Assembly (NCBI RefSeq): GCF_003285015.1
Contig: NZ_QMFB01000051.1
Location: 1,795 to 49,914, forward strand
Direction: 5' to 3'
Origin: Paenibacillus contaminans
GTDB lineage: Bacteria; Bacillota; Bacilli; Paenibacillales; NBRC-103111
DNA: 48,120 bases
Shown: piece after piece, positions 44,846-48,120 of the stretch
How the letters are laid out: every line of letters starts with the position of its first letter
How positions within the stretch are numbered: the stretch's first letter is position 1
Translations under genes and position numbers: made by a program
Notes under the pieces: generated by a model
Database searches by the model: none
What the model saw: the letters and a program-made list of their open reading frames with translations, nothing else
What the model was told of the DNA's origin: nothing

Positions 44846-45571
44846 TCAGTTGATTTTAACTAGGCTGCCTTTTATATTGATAATTCCGTCCGCTTTAATA
44901 TCGAGACTGGCGCCCGCCTTCAAGGCAAGTGCCGCCTTCGCTTCAATGTTCACCTGCGTGGACGAAATTTTGATTTCCTTGTTGCTTGTAAGCGCGATAT
45001 CGCCTTTGGCGTTCATCGTTATCGTCGTGGACGCGCTTTTCACCGAGATTTCGTTGGCGCTGCCGCCCTTGATTTGGATGGAATTGTTTCCGCTTTGCTC
45101 CGCGATCGTAATCGTATCTTCCTTGTCGGCCATTTCGATTTTTTGGCCCTTCTTGGTTTTGATCGTAATCGTACCTTGGCTGTCGTTGTCGTCAAAAATA
45201 ATCTCATGCCCCGAACGCGTCTTTATTTTGCGAATATCGTTCTTGTCGTTGCCCTTGGGGGCCGCTTGCTTCTGGTTCCACAAAACGCCGATGACAAACG
45301 GCTCGCGCACCTCGCCCAGATGAAAAGCGACAAGCACTTCGTCGTTCACCTCGGGAATGAACAAACTCCCCATGTCTTTGCCGGCCATCAGCGTCGCTAT
45401 GCGCACCCAGTCGGTCTCCGTCTCCACTTCGCGCAGCGGCAGCTTCAGCTTGACGCGCCCGAGCCCGTCCGGATCCTTGTTGTTCGTCACGATGCCGACC
45501 ATAACGCCGCTTACCTGCGGATTCATACACCCGGCTAAAGACGGAGCGAAGCGATCCGAAAAATTCATCAT
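44846..45571 (-). CDS. baseplate V / VgrG-like spike protein
   Basis: A 241-residue spike. The N-terminal half is the gp5/VgrG OB-fold (GIVTNNKDPDGLGRVKLKLP, then FIPEVNDEVLVAFHLG and VIGVLWN); the C-terminal half is a chain of short Thr/Lys/Asn strands (TITIKTKKGQKIEM, NEISVKSASTTITM, NIKGSLVKIN) forming the triple-stranded needle. Its ATG overlaps the end of the hub gene by four bases. In Afp/PVC systems hub and spike are one polypeptide (Afp8); here they are two, as in phages. The needle tip would be capped by a PAAR protein. Confidence 0.92.
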   Translation of the reverse strand: MMNFSDRFAPSLAGCMNPQVSGVMVGIVTNNKDPDGLGRVKLKLPLREVETETDWVRIATLMAGKDMGSLFIPEVNDEVLVAFHLGEVREPFVIGVLWNQKQAAPKGNDKNDIRKIKTRSGHEIIFDDNDSQGTITIKTKKGQKIEMADKEDTITIAEQSGNNSIQIKGGSANEISVKSASTTITMNAKGDIALTSNKEIKISSTQVNIEAKAALALKAGASLDIKADGIINIKGSLVKIN

Positions 45572-46659
45572 ATCGCATTCCCCTCCAGTTGAAATCGCGT
45601 TACATAACCGTCCTTATCGATCAAGTGCGTGGCCGAAACGATATAATAGGGCTGGCTGTGTTTTTTGCCGACGCCTGCAAGCTCAATATAACGTCCCGCC
45701 CGGATTTCCGGTATGCCGATGCTTTCCCCGCTGCCCGAAATAAGCCGCATGGACCGTTTATTCAGCAAGGAATCGGCTTTATCCTTCGCCTCGGCGGCCG
45801 AGCCGACGTTGGCGAGAACGAACTCCACATACTTGCCAAGCGAATTCATAATGTCTTTGCCGGTTTTGGAATTGCTCCCCAGCTTCGTAATCGCTCCCGA
45901 TTCGCCGACGATCGCTTTCTGCTCCTTCGGATCCCAGCCGCGCACCGTTACGCCCGTAATTTGCTCGGCGATGTTGACGTCAACCGTCAAACTTCGCAGC
46001 GACGTTCCCCATTGCAGCGTGATGACCGGCGACATTTCGGTTAACGGCTTGCGGAAATAGAGCGTTTTGCCGACGACGAAAAAATCGTAATTTACGATAC
46101 CCGCCAGATGTTCGAGGAAATGATAATCGTCGATCTGGTTTTGCGCGATCGTTCCGATCACTTCCTTCGTATCGTCCACCTTCGTCTTCGCGCCGTGCTT
46201 CTTGGCGATTTCTTTCACGACATCGCTGTATTTTTTCTTCTCCCACGAATTCGACTTGGCGCCCTTCATCATAAGAAAAGACAAATCCATCCCCCGCACG
46301 ATGATTGCCGGCACGCCGTCCTCCGGAAAATCGCAAATAACCGATGTGATGTACCCGTTAAAAACCGGCACAAGCTTGTCCAGGTAACCTGCCTTGATCA
46401 GGATCGGCTTGCCGACGGTGAAGCTGTCCAGCCATTTGAATTCGCTCTTCTCGAGATCGAACGCATTCGTAATTTGCAGGGAAAACGATTCCGACTTCGA
46501 TTCGATTGTCGTTTCCACGCGCAGATCGGTAACCGCGATATCGTCGCTGATTTTGCTGCCATTGACATGAACCTCGAAAATCGGCGAGAAAAAATTCGCG
46601 TATTTAACAGCCAGCTCGTCAAACTTATACTGCTTCGTATCGAGAACAACATCGCTCAT
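45568..46659 (-). CDS. gpD-like late control / hub protein
   Basis: A 363-residue hub protein of the phage late control D family, equivalent to the gp27-like N-terminal part of Afp8 and VgrG. Visible features are FFSPIFEVHVNGSKI at the start, a central VVKEIAKKHGAKTK helix (common to gpD, where the oligomeric hub encloses the tube end), and FYCRKPL-like FRKPLTEMSPVITLQWG followed by ITGVTVRGWDPKEQK. Translationally coupled to the spike downstream and only 4 bases after the LysM gene, it completes the central hub. Confidence 0.9.
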   Translation of the reverse strand: MSDVVLDTKQYKFDELAVKYANFFSPIFEVHVNGSKISDDIAVTDLRVETTIESKSESFSLQITNAFDLEKSEFKWLDSFTVGKPILIKAGYLDKLVPVFNGYITSVICDFPEDGVPAIIVRGMDLSFLMMKGAKSNSWEKKKYSDVVKEIAKKHGAKTKVDDTKEVIGTIAQNQIDDYHFLEHLAGIVNYDFFVVGKTLYFRKPLTEMSPVITLQWGTSLRSLTVDVNIAEQITGVTVRGWDPKEQKAIVGESGAITKLGSNSKTGKDIMNSLGKYVEFVLANVGSAAEAKDKADSLLNKRSMRLISGSGESIGIPEIRAGRYIELAGVGKKHSQPYYIVSATHLIDKDGYVTRFQLEGNAI

Positions 46660-46663
46660 CGGA

Positions 46664-47293
46664 TCACTCCAGCCTCGGCACGGTTATTTTGCGTCCGCCC
46701 TGCAGCTTGCGCGGGTTGTCGATGCCGTTGGCGCGGGCGATTTCCCGCCATTTGCCGGGATCGTCATACTCCTCTGCGGCGATCATCCAAAGCTCCTCGC
46801 CCTGATTGAGCATCCTTTGCTTGGTGCGGTCGGCGGAATGCCGCGGAATATGCTGCAGCTGCTCTTTTTTCGTATACCATGATTTGAATGTGACGTTCAG
46901 CGTGGCGCGGACCGGAATGCCGGACTCGAGAAACATCGTGAATTTGGACGTCACTTTTTCGACGACGCCCTTGAAATTAAGCGAGCCCCAGACGAACTGG
47001 CAAACCGGAGGAGCATGCAGCTCCTTCTCGATATCGAGCAGGCCGACGATTTTTTTCGTAAAATTGCGGACGTCCGTCCCTTTCTCGTACGTATCGAAAA
47101 ACATATCCATCGACAGCGTCGAAGACTCGCCGCTGATAAATTGTCCGATCGGGTACGAGAGTCCTGGAATTTTTTTCCACCTGTACTGGTTTCCGCTTGT
47201 CAGCGTGTACTCGTTCGGATTAAACAGCACATCGACCGTTTCTTTTTTTCCTTTGCCCTTGTCGATGATGATCATCGCTTTTTTCAGCGCCAT
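46664..47293 (-). CDS. LysM-containing tube-hub adaptor (Afp7-like)
   Basis: A 209-residue protein. The N-terminal 140 residues have the beta-rich fold of Afp7/gp53-like adaptors (VLFNPNEYTLTSGNQYRWK, MDMFFDTYEKGTDVR). A LysM domain at the C-terminus (GEELWMIAAEEYDDPGKWREI, then NPRKLQGGRKITVP) closes it. In CIS particles this protein links the tube to the hub inside the baseplate, and its LysM does not necessarily bind peptidoglycan. The ATG has a GGAGC site. It lies directly before the hub gene, as in Afp and PVC loci. Confidence 0.9.
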   Translation of the reverse strand: MALKKAMIIIDKGKGKKETVDVLFNPNEYTLTSGNQYRWKKIPGLSYPIGQFISGESSTLSMDMFFDTYEKGTDVRNFTKKIVGLLDIEKELHAPPVCQFVWGSLNFKGVVEKVTSKFTMFLESGIPVRATLNVTFKSWYTKKEQLQHIPRHSADRTKQRMLNQGEELWMIAAEEYDDPGKWREIARANGIDNPRKLQGGRKITVPRLE

Positions 47294-47361
47294 GCCGCAT
47301 GCTCCTTCCTTGCCTTGCCGATTATCGGTCGGGCAGTTTATTTAAATGACGGATCGATCGC

Positions 47362-48120
47362 TTATAAGCCTCTGCGCTGCTGATCGAATTTAAGCCGCTT
47401 CTCGATTTCCTTGTATACCTTGTCGGCCATCTTCGCGACGTCAAACTGCGGCAGCTGTTCGATAAGCTCCTGCAATTGCTCGATGTCGATTTCCTTCGCC
47501 CCTGCGTTCGCTTCAATCCGCTCCGGAGCGGCGGCGTCAACGGCCGCTTGCACGCGCTGCTTCAAAAAATCCAGCTGCAGCTCGCGTTCGTCCCCCGGGG
47601 CGGACAGCTGCGCCATCGCTTCTCCGGACGCCGCTTGCTGAACGAACGGCAGCTTGTGCGACAGCTCGACTGCCTGCTGCTGCGCCGGCCATTCGTTTTC
47701 TTCCGCCGGCTTTCGCTGCCGGGCGGCTGCGGCTGTCGCCAGATCCGCGCCAAGCTGCGTCATAGGCTGCGCCGCTTGCCTGACCGGCGGCGCCATGACG
47801 GCAGCTGCTGCCGCCGTGCCGATGACGCTGCCTCGTGCAGCCAGGCGGCGGCGCACAGCTGGGGCAATCGCGCCGGCCAACGCGTCCGAGCCTGCGGCAT
47901 CGGCGGCATGCGCGGCAGCAGACGCCTGCACGGCGCGCGCGGATCGCGGCTGCAGCGCAACCGCTGCGCCTGCAATGTCCGCGCGGCGATGCTCCTGCGG
48001 CGTTGCCGCCGGGCCGATTGCTCGCGCCGCGCCTGCCGCTGCCGCACTGCCCGCAGCGACGCGCGCTGCGATGCGGCGCCGTTCCAGCGGCGAGGCGGCC
48101 GTGCCTGCGGCTAACGCCGC
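47362..48120 (-). CDS. Ala/Arg-rich CIS protein, 5' end beyond the window
   Basis: An open frame running off the right edge without a stop; a GTG inside it (at 47931) is unlikely to be the true start because the same composition continues upstream for 63 more codons. The visible 252 residues are mostly Ala, Arg and Gln, low in complexity. The last 45 are different: DIEQLQELIEQLPQFDVAKMADKVYKEIEKRL ends in RRGL (split: DIEQLQELIEQLPQ, then ADKVYKEIEKRL). I have seen such an ADKVY...RRGL ending in proteins encoded just before the LysM gene of phage-tail-like loci. The role is unknown; a chaperone or tube/cargo linker is possible. It lies 68 bases before the LysM gene. Confidence 0.65.
   Translation of the reverse strand, partial: AALAAGTAASPLERRRIAARVAAGSAAAAGAARAIGPAATPQEHRRADIAGAAVALQPRSARAVQASAAAHAADAAGSDALAGAIAPAVRRRLAARGSVIGTAAAAAVMAPPVRQAAQPMTQLGADLATAAAARQRKPAEENEWPAQQQAVELSHKLPFVQQAASGEAMAQLSAPGDERELQLDFLKQRVQAAVDAAAPERIEANAGAKEIDIEQLQELIEQLPQFDVAKMADKVYKEIEKRLKFDQQRRGL

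Noticed and set aside
35118..48120. complete prophage
   Set aside because: Only tail baseplate functions are visible; there are no head, packaging, lysis or integration genes in the window, although the right side cannot be seen.

Overview
The window looks like chromosomal DNA of a spore-former of the Paenibacillaceae (Paenibacillus or Cohnella type). The evidence is strong AGGAGG-type ribosome binding sites, YesM/YesN-type two-component genes next to LplB/LplC-type ABC permeases, stalk domains (copper amine oxidase N-terminal-like) and rather GC-rich codons. Nearly all genes lie on the minus strand, apart from a three-gene plus-strand operon near 14.8-18.1 kb. I saw no tRNA, rRNA, CRISPR array, transposase or integrase.

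Reading right to left in the direction of most transcription: (1) 35.1-48.1 kb is the baseplate half of a contractile injection system (CIS, the phage-tail-like / eCIS class). It holds an Ala-rich protein cut by the window edge, an Afp7-like LysM protein, a gpD-like hub, a gpV/VgrG-like spike, a gp25 wedge protein, two tandem baseplate-J proteins, a P2 gpI-like tail protein with an N-terminal beta-propeller, and a conserved protein of unknown role before a terminator. Sheath, tube and ATPase are not in the window and would lie to the right. (2) 18.3-34.5 kb is a polysaccharide-uptake block: AraC-type regulator and sensor kinase, lipoprotein binding protein, two permeases, two large heparinase II/III-family proteins without signal peptides, then a second binding protein fused to a stalk domain behind a long structured leader. 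(3) 14.8-18.1 kb, plus strand: a DUF4280 PAAR-like tip protein, a membrane-anchored MORN-repeat protein and a membrane-anchored glycerophosphodiesterase-like protein. (4) 1.9-14.3 kb, minus strand: a secreted TolC-like/stalk protein; a beta-propeller/HAMP protein with a class III cyclase domain that lacks its catalytic residues; an acetyltransferase; a nucleotide-transporter-like/HEAT/CNB fusion; and a partner-switching trio (RsbW-like kinase, STAS antagonist, SpoIIE/RsbU-like PP2C phosphatase). (5) The left edge has a Gfo/Idh/MocA oxidoreductase followed by the first codons of an IlvD/Edd-type dehydratase.

The most interesting reading is that regions 1, 3 and 4 belong together. The structural CIS genes have no PAAR gene at the usual place beside gp25 and the J proteins, and the only PAAR-like gene sits about 26 kb beyond the end of that operon. 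It stands with two membrane proteins that could be cargo or anchors, and next to a sensor/partner-switch block that could set when the apparatus is made or fired. Both cyclic-nucleotide modules of that block (cyclase domain and CNB domain) have lost key residues, so they look like reused scaffolds rather than a working cAMP pathway. The heparinase block appears to sit between the two halves. The functional link is inference from proximity and known families; the sequence alone does not prove it.
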